Shown piece by piece: positions 35,987-45,700 of a stretch of 64,000 nt of DNA (its first letter is position 1; the number at the start of each line of letters is the position of its first letter). Location of the stretch: NCBI GenBank assembly GCA_964545715.1, contig CAZJHX010000001.1, positions 156,420-220,419 of the forward strand, given 5' to 3'. The position numbers and the translations under genes are program-made. The notes below the pieces were generated by a model. It was not told the origin of the DNA and searched no databases. It saw nothing but the letters and a program-made list of their open reading frames with translations. This DNA comes from CAZJHX01 sp964545715 (GTDB taxonomy: Bacteria; Myxococcota_A; UBA9042; GCA-2863065).

Positions 35987-38242
35987 ATGAGGCTTTCTGG
36001 ATTAAGTCAGCGTGACGAAACGGGAACTATGCAAAGACTGCAGAACAAAGCCGGACTCGCCAAAGAGACAACGAATCGGCTGCTGATTGCAGCGCGTCGT
36101 TGGTGGTGGCTCGCACCTCTCGTAGTCGCTATCGCGATCGGTCTCGCGTACGCCATGCTGGAGCGGATGACGCCGCGGTATCGCGCAACGGCCACCGTCG
36201 TGGTGTCGCCGACCTCGCCTCGCATTATGGCCGACGTCAAAGAGATCATGGATCTGCCCGATGGCGGTCGTCGCGACTTCCAGGAGTACGCCGAGACGCA
36301 GCTGGACATCATCCGCAGCCAGACGGTCGCGGCGATGGTGCTGGACTCGCTGGACCTGTGGAGCGACGAGCGCCTGTTCAAGAAGAAGGACGACGCGGAC
36401 GAGGAGGAGGAAGAGTCGGTCGATGTGCTGCGCTTGAAGCGGTCGACGGCCCTGGCCCGCCGCATCCAGGCCGCCCGCATCCCGGCCTCGCTCATCATTC
36501 AGGTCAGCTTTGAGCACGAGGACGCCGAGCTTGCGGCCCGGATCGCCAATGAGATCGCGGACGCCTATGTGCGCCACAACCTGTCGCTGAAGCGGCGCGT
36601 GCTGGACCGCGCCGGCAACGAGCTGAAGGCTCTGTTGGGAGAGCGGCTGGCCGCGAAGGATGGGGCCGAGGCGGCCGCGCGCGAGTTTGAAGAGAAGCAC
36701 AACATCTCCGCTGTCGGCACGCGCCAGAAAGAGGTCGAGGGCGAGCGCGCCTTCTACAACCAGAAGGTGTTGGAGTCGACGGGCAAGGTCATCCACGCGC
36801 AGGCCGAGCTGTCACGCATGGAGAAGGTCAAGCGCCACGGCATCTACGGTGTCGGCGTGGCCGAGGTCCTGGGCAACCAGGTGCTGAACTCCCTCAAGGT
36901 GAACTACACGCAGATCAAGAACGAGGTCGCCGAGCTGGAGCTCGTCTACGGGCGAAAGCACAACAAGCTGATCGGCGCCAAGCGGCGGCTGAAGTACGTG
37001 AAGAGCGCCATCCGCCAGGAGATCAAAGGGATCCTGCAGACGGCGACCTCCAGTGCAGATGCGGCTGAGGCCGCGATGACCAGCTTCGAGGAGAAGTTTC
37101 AGAACGCGCGCGTCGAGGACGAGGCGCTGGGCAAAGCCGTGGAGGTCTACGGACAGCTTCAGAAGGAACTCAAAGAGCAGACCACGATGTATGACCGCAT
37201 TCGTAAGCGCTACGAGGAGACGGTCATCACTACGAGCCTGACCGAGGCCGCGAACAACGTGCGCACCCTGGACCGCGCGCTGATCCCGCATATCGCGGTG
37301 TGGCCGCGCCGTACGATGATCCTGGTCGCCAGCGCGGCGCTCGGGCTGCTGATGTCCATGCTGCTGATCGGCCTGCTGGAGCGCGCCGACACCACGATTC
37401 GCGACAAAGAGCACGCGGAAGAGATTCTGGGCATCCCGTGCCTGGGGCTGGTGCCGACGATCAAGGACGACAGCGCGCTGCCGGCCTTGGAGAACACGCG
37501 CCGACGCGACCTCTTCGTCTTCGAGAACTCCTTGTCCGAGGCCGCCGAGCAGGCGCGTACGCTGCGAACCAACCTGCTGTTTCTGTCGGCCGAGCGCAAG
37601 CTCAAGACCCTGGTGGTCACCAGCGCGCTGCCGCAGGAAGGCAAGACCACGATCTCTATTCAGGTGGGGATCACGCTGGCCGCCGCCGGTGGGCGCACCG
37701 TGCTGGTCGAGGCCGATATGCGGCGCCCGCGCCTGGCCACAACCCTGGGCGTCTCCAACGAGCGCGGTCTATCGCTCTTCCTGGCGGACCGCGACGCGGA
37801 TATCTCGCAGGTGATCCAGGAGTCGGCGGTGCCCAACCTGGACGTCATCGTCTGCGGCCTCATTCCGCCGAACCCGGCCGAGCTGCTGAACAGCCTTCGG
37901 CTCAACCAGCTGATCATCAAGCTGGCCGAGCAGTACGACATGATCATCATCGACTCGCCGCCCGTAAACGCGGTCAGTGACGCGCTGGTCATGGCCAGCC
38001 GCGTCGACGGCGTGTTGCTGGTCGCCAAGTCCAAGCGCACCACCTCCGAGGCGCTGCGCACCGCTTATCGCTCGCTGAGCAACGTCGACGCGCCCATCAT
38101 CGGTACGGTCCTTAACGACATGCAGCGCGGGTCCTTCGGTTACTACTACCGGGGCCGTTACTACCGGAAGGGCTACTATCGCCGTCTGCCCGAGGAGCTC
38201 GAAGAGCAGGAAGCGATGCTCGACGACGTCGAGGTCGGATAA
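35987..38242 (+). CDS. Wzc-type polysaccharide co-polymerase with tyrosine autokinase domain
   Basis: A 751-residue inner-membrane protein. Wzz-type chain-length domain with two helices (~38-58 and ~443-465) and a long coiled-coil between them; an acidic run (DADEEEEES) interrupts it. The cytosolic BY-kinase domain has Walker A PQEGKTT (~548), Walker A' VLVEADMRRP and Walker B IIIDSPP. A C-terminal Tyr cluster (YYYRGRYYRKGYY, ~718-735) is the autophosphorylation site. It controls polymer length and export in Wzx/Wzy systems. ATG 35987 and the downstream ATG 36029 are both possible. Confidence 0.9.
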   Translation: MRLSGLSQRDETGTMQRLQNKAGLAKETTNRLLIAARRWWWLAPLVVAIAIGLAYAMLERMTPRYRATATVVVSPTSPRIMADVKEIMDLPDGGRRDFQEYAETQLDIIRSQTVAAMVLDSLDLWSDERLFKKKDDADEEEEESVDVLRLKRSTALARRIQAARIPASLIIQVSFEHEDAELAARIANEIADAYVRHNLSLKRRVLDRAGNELKALLGERLAAKDGAEAAAREFEEKHNISAVGTRQKEVEGERAFYNQKVLESTGKVIHAQAELSRMEKVKRHGIYGVGVAEVLGNQVLNSLKVNYTQIKNEVAELELVYGRKHNKLIGAKRRLKYVKSAIRQEIKGILQTATSSADAAEAAMTSFEEKFQNARVEDEALGKAVEVYGQLQKELKEQTTMYDRIRKRYEETVITTSLTEAANNVRTLDRALIPHIAVWPRRTMILVASAALGLLMSMLLIGLLERADTTIRDKEHAEEILGIPCLGLVPTIKDDSALPALENTRRRDLFVFENSLSEAAEQARTLRTNLLFLSAERKLKTLVVTSALPQEGKTTISIQVGITLAAAGGRTVLVEADMRRPRLATTLGVSNERGLSLFLADRDADISQVIQESAVPNLDVIVCGLIPPNPAELLNSLRLNQLIIKLAEQYDMIIIDSPPVNAVSDALVMASRVDGVLLVAKSKRTTSEALRTAYRSLSNVDAPIIGTVLNDMQRGSFGYYYRGRYYRKGYYRRLPEELEEQEAMLDDVEVG

Positions 38243-38256
38243 GAAGGTACCTGCCT

Positions 38257-39438
38257 CTGGGACACGCCCTCCCGCACATCGACACCTGGAGCAACGATCC
38301 GCATCGCAGGCTGGCTGTCTGGGCGCTGCGCGGTGAGCGCGATGCCCCCGATGACTCGGTCACGAGTGGCCTGCACCCCAAGCACGGGGACCTGGCGGAG
38401 TTCGCCACACGCAACGACATCGCGCCGATCATCGCCCATGCACTGCTGGACGCGGGGCTCGTGGAGGGCGCCGAGCGCGCGCGGTGGCAGGCGATTCACG
38501 ACGCGCAGCTCGTCCGCTGGGGCCGCATGCAGGGCTTGCTGGAGCAGGTCGCTACGGCGTTTGCGGCCGAAGACATCGACCTGATCGGGCTGAAGAACGT
38601 CTCGATCGCCCGCGGCATCTTTCCCTGTCCGGGCTGCGTGCCGATGGGCGACCTGGACGTGCTGGTCGACACCGCCCGCTTCCGCGATGCGCACCGCCTT
38701 TTGATGGGCCTGGGGTTTCAGCTGGACAGCACGGATCCGTCCAACGAGGCGCCTACGATCGACACCGGGGCAGACCACGGCGGCACGGAGTACATCAGGC
38801 GTGTCGACGGCCAGGACATCCTGTTCGAATTGCAGTGGCGTCCCGTCTCCGGTCGTTGGCTGAATCGGGACCAGGAGCCCGACGGGGCGGAGTTGGTGCG
38901 CCGGTCGATCCCCATGAAGGGCAGCGCCGCCCGGATGCTGGAGCCCAGCGACAACATGCTGCAGGTCGCGCTGCACACGGCCAAGCACACCTATTGCCGG
39001 GCGCCTGGGCTGCGGTTGCACACTGACGTCGACCGTCTGGCCCGGTTCGCGCCGCCTGACTGGGAGGCGGTGACGGCGGCGGCGCGGCGGCTGGAGACCA
39101 CCGTTGCCGTCTATTTCTCGCTGGCGATCGCCGTCCAGCTGTTGGACGCGCCCGTGCCGATGCGCGTGCTCGATGCGCTGCGCCCGCCCGCCTGGCAGGT
39201 GGATGCTGTCTCGCGCTTTCTTGGGCGCGCTGACATCTTTGAGCCGCTGCAGAGCAAGTTCTCGATGCCGGAGATCGTCGCCTTCTACATGCTGTTGCAT
39301 GACAGCCCAAGGCGCCTGGCCGCCACGGTGCTGGACGCTCAGGCGTCCGATCTGCGCGTGAGCCGGCTACCCCATCTGATGAAGTCGGGGCTGGGCCGCG
39401 CCGGATACCTCTTGTTCAAGCGTCAGTACCGTGACTGA
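38257..39438 (+). CDS. NTP_transf_5-type nucleotidyltransferase with probable non-AUG start
   Basis: Metal motif PMGDLDVLVD (GDLDV) at the position expected for PF14907 and the tail HTAKHTYCRAPGLRLHTDVDRL identify a second family member of the 2699-3736 type. The first usual start codon in frame is GTG 38461, which would remove ~65 residues that align with the N-terminal helical part of that paralogue. The frame is open and plausible upstream (HIDTWSNDP, LAEFATRNDIAP), with AGAAGG at 38242-38247 and CTG codons at 38251 and 38257 but no ATG, GTG or TTG. I therefore place the start at CTG 38257, about nine bases after AGAAGG, with low certainty on the exact codon. A sequence error is the alternative. 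Overlaps the next gene by 8 bp. Confidence 0.7.
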   Translation: MGHALPHIDTWSNDPHRRLAVWALRGERDAPDDSVTSGLHPKHGDLAEFATRNDIAPIIAHALLDAGLVEGAERARWQAIHDAQLVRWGRMQGLLEQVATAFAAEDIDLIGLKNVSIARGIFPCPGCVPMGDLDVLVDTARFRDAHRLLMGLGFQLDSTDPSNEAPTIDTGADHGGTEYIRRVDGQDILFELQWRPVSGRWLNRDQEPDGAELVRRSIPMKGSAARMLEPSDNMLQVALHTAKHTYCRAPGLRLHTDVDRLARFAPPDWEAVTAAARRLETTVAVYFSLAIAVQLLDAPVPMRVLDALRPPAWQVDAVSRFLGRADIFEPLQSKFSMPEIVAFYMLLHDSPRRLAATVLDAQASDLRVSRLPHLMKSGLGRAGYLLFKRQYRD

Positions 39439-40249
39439 GACCACGCTGACCCTTGGAGAGGCCCGCCGCGTCGCTGTTCTAAGCGATCTGCACGGCAATG
39501 GGCCCGCGTTTGAGGCGGCGCTTCAGCTCGCGCGCACGCGCGGCTTTGATCAGCTGATTATTCTGGGCGACCTGCTCACGTACGGTGTGCACCCGGCGCA
39601 GGTCCTGGATCTGACGCACGACGCCGTACAGAACGACGGCGCGGTCATGGTGCGCGGCAACCACGACGACCTCTACTTTGAGCTGCTTCGCGGCGCGTCG
39701 ACCTACTACGACAAGATGCGCGACTGGATTCGCGAATCGGCGGATTGGACGCTGGCTAACGCGGACATGAAGGGCTTCTACGACGACTTCGAGTGGGTGG
39801 AGCGCGTGGTGCTGGGCGACGTCTTCTTCGCCCACGCGAACCCGTTCACGTACGGCGATTGGACCTACTTGAACAAGCCCCCCGAGTTTCGCCGGGCGCA
39901 CGAGTCGCTGCGCGAGCAGGGGTTCAAAGTGGGCGTGTTCGGCCACACGCATCGGCCCAAAGCGGCGATCGTGCGCGGCGCCGAGGTCCAGGTGACCGAC
40001 GACCGCGCCCAGATCGCGCTCAGCCGCGATGGCAGCTTTGACACCGCAATCCTCAATCCGGGCTCAGTGGGCCAGCCGCGCCGCAGGAAGCCGGTGTCGA
40101 CCGTGCTGTTTCTGGACGCCGGGGCGACCGGGCTCAGAGCGACGTTTTCTGTCGTCGACTACGATATGCCGGCGCACATCGAGGCGATTCGCGCCTCCTC
40201 GCTCAGCGAGACAACGCAACAGCACCTTCTGAGGTACTTCCGAACATGA
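39431..40249 (+). CDS. Calcineurin-like metallophosphoesterase
   Basis: A 272-residue enzyme with the full two-metal signature: SDLHGN, GDLLTYG, GNHDD, HAN, GHTHRPK and NPGSVGQPR. This is the YfcE/diadenosine-tetraphosphatase-like branch; the substrate is unknown. GTG 39431 overlaps the upstream gene by 8 bp, and its stop overlaps the ATP-grasp start by 4 bp. In this coupled module it may hydrolyse a nucleotide or phospho-sugar intermediate. Confidence 0.82.
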   Translation: MTETTLTLGEARRVAVLSDLHGNGPAFEAALQLARTRGFDQLIILGDLLTYGVHPAQVLDLTHDAVQNDGAVMVRGNHDDLYFELLRGASTYYDKMRDWIRESADWTLANADMKGFYDDFEWVERVVLGDVFFAHANPFTYGDWTYLNKPPEFRRAHESLREQGFKVGVFGHTHRPKAAIVRGAEVQVTDDRAQIALSRDGSFDTAILNPGSVGQPRRRKPVSTVLFLDAGATGLRATFSVVDYDMPAHIEAIRASSLSETTQQHLLRYFRT

Positions 40250-41217
40250 GCATCAAGGTACTGGTTACCGGCGCCGGCGCCCTTCTCGGGCAGGGCGTCA
40301 TTCGCTCCATGCGTGCCGCTGAGCTGGATGTGCACATCGTCTCGTGCGACCCCAGCCCGCTGTCCGCCGGGCTGTATTGGTCGGACGCGCAGCACCTGAT
40401 TCCGATGGCCAAGGACCCGGCCTATATGCCGAGGGTGCGCGAGGTGCTGGCCGCTGAGCGCCCCGACGCGGTCTTTGTCGGCACCGACGTGGAGCTGCTG
40501 ATCTTTGCGGAGCAGCGGGCGGCACTCGAGGCGGAGTTCGGCACCCACATCCTGGTCAGCGACCCGCGCGTTATCGGGATCGCGGACGACAAATACCTGA
40601 CCTACGAGTTTCTCAAGGAGCACGGGTTCGACCATCCGGCGTCGTGTCTGCCGGGCGACGAGGAGACGCTGATCGATCAGGTCGGCTTTCCGCTCATCGT
40701 CAAGCCGCGGGTTGGCGCGCGCTCGGTCGGAGTCTACAAATGCGACGACCGCGTGCAGCTGAAGCGGGCGTTGGAGCAGGGCGGCTCCCCGGTTATCCAG
40801 GAGTGCGTGGCGGACGCCGACTGCGAGTACACCGCCGGCGCTGTGTGCTTTGATGGGCGCTGCGACGCGACCATCGTGATGCGCCGGGATCTGCGCGACG
40901 GCAACACCTATCGCGCCTACGTGGAGCCTTATGGACCGCTGAACAAAGCGGTTGCGGCCATGGCGGAGGCGCTGAACCCGTACGGGCCCGCGAACTTCCA
41001 GTTTCGGCTGGACGGGGATCGCGTGAAGGTCTTTGAGATCAACGGCCGCTTCTCGGGCACGACGCCGCTGCGCCGGTACGCGGGCTTTGACGAGGTGCGC
41101 ATGTGCCTTGAGTACATGGTGCACGGCAGGCCGGTGACCCAGCCGGCCATCGAGCCGATCACGATTCTGCGCCACTGGAGCGAGACGATCGTGCGGTCGT
41201 CGGAGCTCATCGGGTGA
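40246..41217 (+). CDS. ATP-grasp ligase, CarB/PylC-like
   Basis: A 323-residue protein. An N-terminal Rossmann-like part (VLVTGAGALLGQG) is followed by ATP-grasp elements: DDKYLTYEFL, PLIVKPRVGARSVGV with the ATP-binding Lys, and NFQFRLDGDRVKVFEINGRFSG carrying the Mg-binding Glu/Asn. Such enzymes join a carboxylate to an amine through an acyl phosphate. Candidate substrates here are an amino sugar or a uronic acid, but this is inference. ATG 40246 overlaps upstream by 4 bp, and the stop overlaps the next GTG. Confidence 0.8.
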   Translation: MSIKVLVTGAGALLGQGVIRSMRAAELDVHIVSCDPSPLSAGLYWSDAQHLIPMAKDPAYMPRVREVLAAERPDAVFVGTDVELLIFAEQRAALEAEFGTHILVSDPRVIGIADDKYLTYEFLKEHGFDHPASCLPGDEETLIDQVGFPLIVKPRVGARSVGVYKCDDRVQLKRALEQGGSPVIQECVADADCEYTAGAVCFDGRCDATIVMRRDLRDGNTYRAYVEPYGPLNKAVAAMAEALNPYGPANFQFRLDGDRVKVFEINGRFSGTTPLRRYAGFDEVRMCLEYMVHGRPVTQPAIEPITILRHWSETIVRSSELIG

Positions 41218-42125
41218 CACGGCGGCTCGTCGTGACAGGGGCGACCGGCTTTATCGGTCGTCGCCTGGTTAGCGCCGCCGCCGACGCCGGCTGGACCGTG
41301 CGCGCGCTGGTTCGACGGCCGGCGGAGGCGGAGCTGGATTCCCGCGCAGAGGTCATGCGGTGGCAGCTGGAGGGCGCCGGCGCGCGTCCCGAGGTCTTCG
41401 GTGACGGGGCGGTGGTCGCGCATCTGGCGGCGATGATCCCAGCCGACTACGCCGATCCCGGCGCCGCTCAGGCGTGCTTTCAGGTCAACGCGTTGGGCAC
41501 CCTGGAGGTGTTGCGCGCGGCGGAGGCGGTCGAGGGCGCGCACCTGATCCACGTCTCGTCGGGCAACTGCTACGCACCGCGGGCCGGGCTGGTCACTGAG
41601 GACGCGCCGCTGTTCCCGTCGCCTCGGGCGCCCTGGTATCTGACCAGCAAAGCGACGGCGGAGGTCTGGGTGGAGCACTTTCGGCTGGCGGGTCGCCTGG
41701 GCAGCGCCGTCCTGCGCGTGTCTTCGGTGTATGGGCCCGGCATGGTGGCCGGCGGTCTGATCCCGATCTTTGCGTCGCGCCTGCTGGCCGGGCAGCCGGT
41801 CCAGGTGCACGACGGCGGGCGGTACACGGTGGACCTGGTGCACGTGGACGACGTGGTGGCCGCGATTCTGGCGGCCGCTGACCGGCGCGCGTGCGGCATC
41901 TACAACGTGGGCGCCGGGCGGCTGACCACCACGCTGGAGGTCGCTCAGGCCATGACGGCGGTGTGTGACGCGGCGCCGTCGTTGGTGACCGTGGACCCGC
42001 CCTCGGACGCTCCCGCCGCGCTGGGGTTCGCCGGTCTGGACGTGTCGCGGGCCCGCGCCGACCAGGGCGTTCCGCCGGGCGCTGCCGCTCGAGAGGCTGC
42101 CAGCTACGTGAGGAGCCTGTCGTGA
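41214..42125 (+). CDS. NAD(P)-dependent extended SDR (sugar epimerase/dehydratase type)
   Basis: A 303-residue SDR with GATGFIGRR, SSGNCYAP and YLTSKATAE (Tyr/Lys pair), and SVYGPGM near the substrate site. It probably epimerises, reduces or dehydrates a nucleotide sugar; the substrate cannot be read from the sequence. GTG 41214 overlaps the ATP-grasp stop (GTGA) and its own stop overlaps the kinase start. Confidence 0.8.
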   Translation: MTRRLVVTGATGFIGRRLVSAAADAGWTVRALVRRPAEAELDSRAEVMRWQLEGAGARPEVFGDGAVVAHLAAMIPADYADPGAAQACFQVNALGTLEVLRAAEAVEGAHLIHVSSGNCYAPRAGLVTEDAPLFPSPRAPWYLTSKATAEVWVEHFRLAGRLGSAVLRVSSVYGPGMVAGGLIPIFASRLLAGQPVQVHDGGRYTVDLVHVDDVVAAILAAADRRACGIYNVGAGRLTTTLEVAQAMTAVCDAAPSLVTVDPPSDAPAALGFAGLDVSRARADQGVPPGAAAREAASYVRSLS

Positions 42126-42784
42126 GCCGTCCGGGTGTCCATCTGACCTTCAGCGGCATCGACGGCTGCGGCAAGTCCACTCAGGTGGAGCGCCTCATCG
42201 AGCGGTACGAGGCGATGGGACTGAAGCCGGTGCGGGTCTGGTCGCGGGTGGGCTACACCTGGGGCGTGACGCGGCTCAAAGAGCTCGCGCGGCTGGTCGC
42301 GCGCGGGAAGCTCCCCGAGGCGGGTGAGAGCAAGGAGCGTACGGAGGCGCTGTCGCGGCGCTGGGTGGCCGAGCTGTGGGTCACGGTGGCGATCTTGGAC
42401 CTGTATCGGCTGTACGGCGCGCAGATGCGCTGGTGGCGCTTTCGTGGGCGGCCGGTGCTGTGTGACCGGTATCTGTGGGATGCGCTGATCGACTTCAAGA
42501 TGGCCTTTCCGCAGGTCGATGTGGAGTCCAAGCTGCTGTGGCGCGTCCTCAAGCAGGTGGCGTCGGCGCCGGACCGCCAGTTTCTGTTGGACATCGATCC
42601 GGTCACCGGCCAGAAGCGCGGTGTGGCCAAGAACGACCCGTGGACTGAGCCGATGGAGACCCGTCGACGCCGTGAGGCGCTGTATCGGGAGCTGATCGCG
42701 GACGGCGTCTTCGAAGTGCTGGACGGGGGCCGGCCGGCGGACGAGGTCTTTGCGGCGATCGAGGCACGCGTCTTCGGTAAATGA
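42122..42784 (+). CDS. Thymidylate-kinase-like P-loop kinase
   Basis: A 220-residue kinase. P-loop SGIDGCGKST and VLCDRYLWDALIDF resemble dTMP kinase (DRY/DRS-type motif), and PDRQFLLDIDP matches the region before the LID. A housekeeping thymidylate kinase is not expected in a glycan operon, so phosphorylation of a nucleotide, sugar or polyprenol precursor is possible. GTG 42122 overlaps the SDR stop, and its stop overlaps ATG 42781. Confidence 0.78.
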   Translation: MSRPGVHLTFSGIDGCGKSTQVERLIERYEAMGLKPVRVWSRVGYTWGVTRLKELARLVARGKLPEAGESKERTEALSRRWVAELWVTVAILDLYRLYGAQMRWWRFRGRPVLCDRYLWDALIDFKMAFPQVDVESKLLWRVLKQVASAPDRQFLLDIDPVTGQKRGVAKNDPWTEPMETRRRREALYRELIADGVFEVLDGGRPADEVFAAIEARVFGK

Positions 42785-45700
42785 CATTGGGGTTGATCCG
42801 GGCGCGGCTGGATGTTCGTAATGCTGTCATGCGCATGCTTGTCGCCGCTCTGTGCCTTTTGTTGCCCACACAGGCGTGGGGGGATGACGAGTGGCCGCTG
42901 ATACACCACGACGTGCGCCAGACCCGAGTGGTGAGTGCCACCGGCGAGATCACAAAGCCGTCGATTCGGTGGAGTAAGCGTCTAGGCGGCGCCGATGCCA
43001 GCGTCTTTGCGCAGGATGTAGATGGCGACGGGGCCGTCGAGTTGGTGTCGCTGGAGGCCGGGCGAGCGCTGTGTCGCGACCCCGGCTCGGGCGCCGTGAA
43101 GTGGGCGACCAAGACATTGGACCTGGGCTTCTTTCTGCTGGCAGACGGGCAGGCGGTGGACCTGAATCTGGACGGGAAGATCGAGATCCTGGTCTCCAAG
43201 ACTCAGACGATCGGCGACACGCGGATCTATGCCCTGGACGGCGAGAGCGGTGAGGTCGTGTGGACCTTCGGCGAGGGCCTGGGACCCAAATCGGGGACCA
43301 ACGGCCGCAACCGGCACGTCCTGGCCGATATCGACGGCGACCCGTTCCTGGAGTTGGTGCTGTTTGTGCCGTTCGCTGATACCGGGGCCGTGATCTACGC
43401 CTTCGACTTCTCGGTGGGATTTGAGGGGGAGGCCATCCAGTGGCAGACGGAGGGGCTCGGATATCACGGCAACAGCCGTCTGGCTGTCTTTGACGCGACC
43501 GGCGACGGCGGGGCCGACGTGCTGCTGACCCAGGGCGACAAGCTCAGAGTGCACGACGCCACGACCGGCGCGCTGCTCGGCATCTCCAAGAAGGCCTGGT
43601 ACGGGGAGAGCGAGTTTGTGCCCTACGGCGCGGTTGTGGAGCCGGTGCAGGCGGACGCGGATCCGGCTATGGAGTTTCGGATGGCCTTCCGCTCGGGGCA
43701 GACCAAGGGCTTCTTTGGCCTGTATGAGCTGGATGGGGACGGGCAGCCCGTTGTGCTGTGGCAACAGGCGCCCGACACGCAGATGTTCAGCGGCCCGATG
43801 ACCGATCTGGACGGCGATGGCACGCCCGAGGTGCTCGCCGCGATCTTCAATGCGGAGGACGACCGCTGGTACTCCCGCGCGTACGTGGCCAAGACCGGTG
43901 AGGTCGTCGATGAGCTCAAGGATTGGGTGATCACACGCACCTATTTGGACCTGGAAGGCGACGGTAAGTCTGAGGTGGCGCTGCGCCACGCCCCGGACCA
44001 GGCGATCTCGGCGCTGACCAACATTCAGGTGGCGCGTTGGACCGCTACCGGGCTGAAGCCGGTGTGGCTTGGCGGCGTGTCGGACGCGGCGATCGCGGCG
44101 CGCGTGGATCGATATGCAGACGGCAATGATGAGCTGCTCGTTTATCGGGACACCGACGGCGACGGCGTGCGCGATGCCCTTCAGCTGCTGGAGGCGGGCG
44201 CGGAGACCGCGCTGGTGGCGGGCAGCTACCCGTTTCCCAAGTTTCACGACGTTCGATACAAGCTGGTCGCCGACCACCTGGCCGGCGTGGGGCCCGATCA
44301 GGTGCTGGTGTACTCCAGCGACGGCTACCTGGACGTGCTGAGCGACGCGCTGGTGCACACCGGCGCTCGTGTTCAGCTGGGGGGCTTTGGGCCCAGCGTG
44401 CTTGCCGGCTCTCTGGCGGCGAATGGGCCGAAGCTAGCTGTGGTGAAGGACTCGGTCGACCGCACGATAACTGTGGATCTGGCCTCCGGCTCGGCGGGGA
44501 AGCCGCCCACGCATCAGACCCTGCTGGACGCGACCAGCAACCAAACGGTGATGGCGCTGATCGATGTCGATGGTGACGGCAGCAAGGAGGTGCTGACGCA
44601 TGAGCGCGGGGCCAAGGCGTCATCGCTGGTGCTGTTGGACGCCTCGGGCGAGGAGCAGTGGCGGTTTGAGAAGGCCGGCATGACCGGCGCACTGCACACG
44701 GGGACGGTCGGCGTTGGCGGTGACCTGGACGACGACGGCACCCTGGACTTTTATGCGATGTCCGCGGTGGACGGCGTGCTGGTGGGGCTGCCGGTCAGCG
44801 GCAAGACCGGCAAGCAGCTGGACTGGGAGTACGTGCCGTCCCAGCCCGGCGGGGGTATCGGGACGGCCTACTCGCCCGCGGTGATGCTGGACGCGGACGG
44901 CGACGGCGATGACGACGTGTTGTTGAGCCACTACGGAGACCTGGAGAACGGCGCAGAGAGTGAGCCGGGCGCGCCACCGGCGTCGTTTCACCTGCTGGAT
45001 GGCAAGACGGGCGAGGTGCTGGGCTCGTCCGCGTTTATCGGCCCCCCGGCCTACATGGCGGTTGCGGAGCTGGACGGCGTGCCCGAGACGGACGAGCTGC
45101 TGGTCTCCTGGTGGAACGGCAATGGTGCGCTGGCGATTGGCGAGCAGGCTGTGATGGGAGATCTGTGGTCGCAGTCGTTGGGATCCATCATCACAAAGGG
45201 TGCGCCCATGGCGCTGGACCTGGACGGGGATCTGAAGGACGACCTGGTGGCCTACGAACACGCGAGCGCGCGCATCCGGGTTTATCGCGGGTACGACGGC
45301 GCGCCGCTGTGGGACGGATCGGACGGCGCGATCCCGGGCGAGCGGCAGCTGGCTGACGGTCGAATCTACAAGGTGCTGGAGACGGGCGGCTTTTTAGACG
45401 TCGAAGACGGCACCATCACCGAGACGCTGACGGTGGACCCGTTGAATCAGCGCCCGCTGGCGGTCACGGATCTGACCGGGCAGGGGCACCCGTCGGCGCT
45501 GTTTGCCGACCGCGTGGGGCGCCTGTATTGCGTGGACCTGGTAGAGGGCGACCTGGACTGGGTGCTGGAGCTGGGCTTTCAGATCGGGACGGTGATTACC
45601 GCCAACGTGGACGACGACCCGCTCATCGAGGTGCTGCTGACGGCGCTGGACGGCAACCTGTACGCCATCGACCAGTTCGCCGATGTGGGTACGATCGAGG

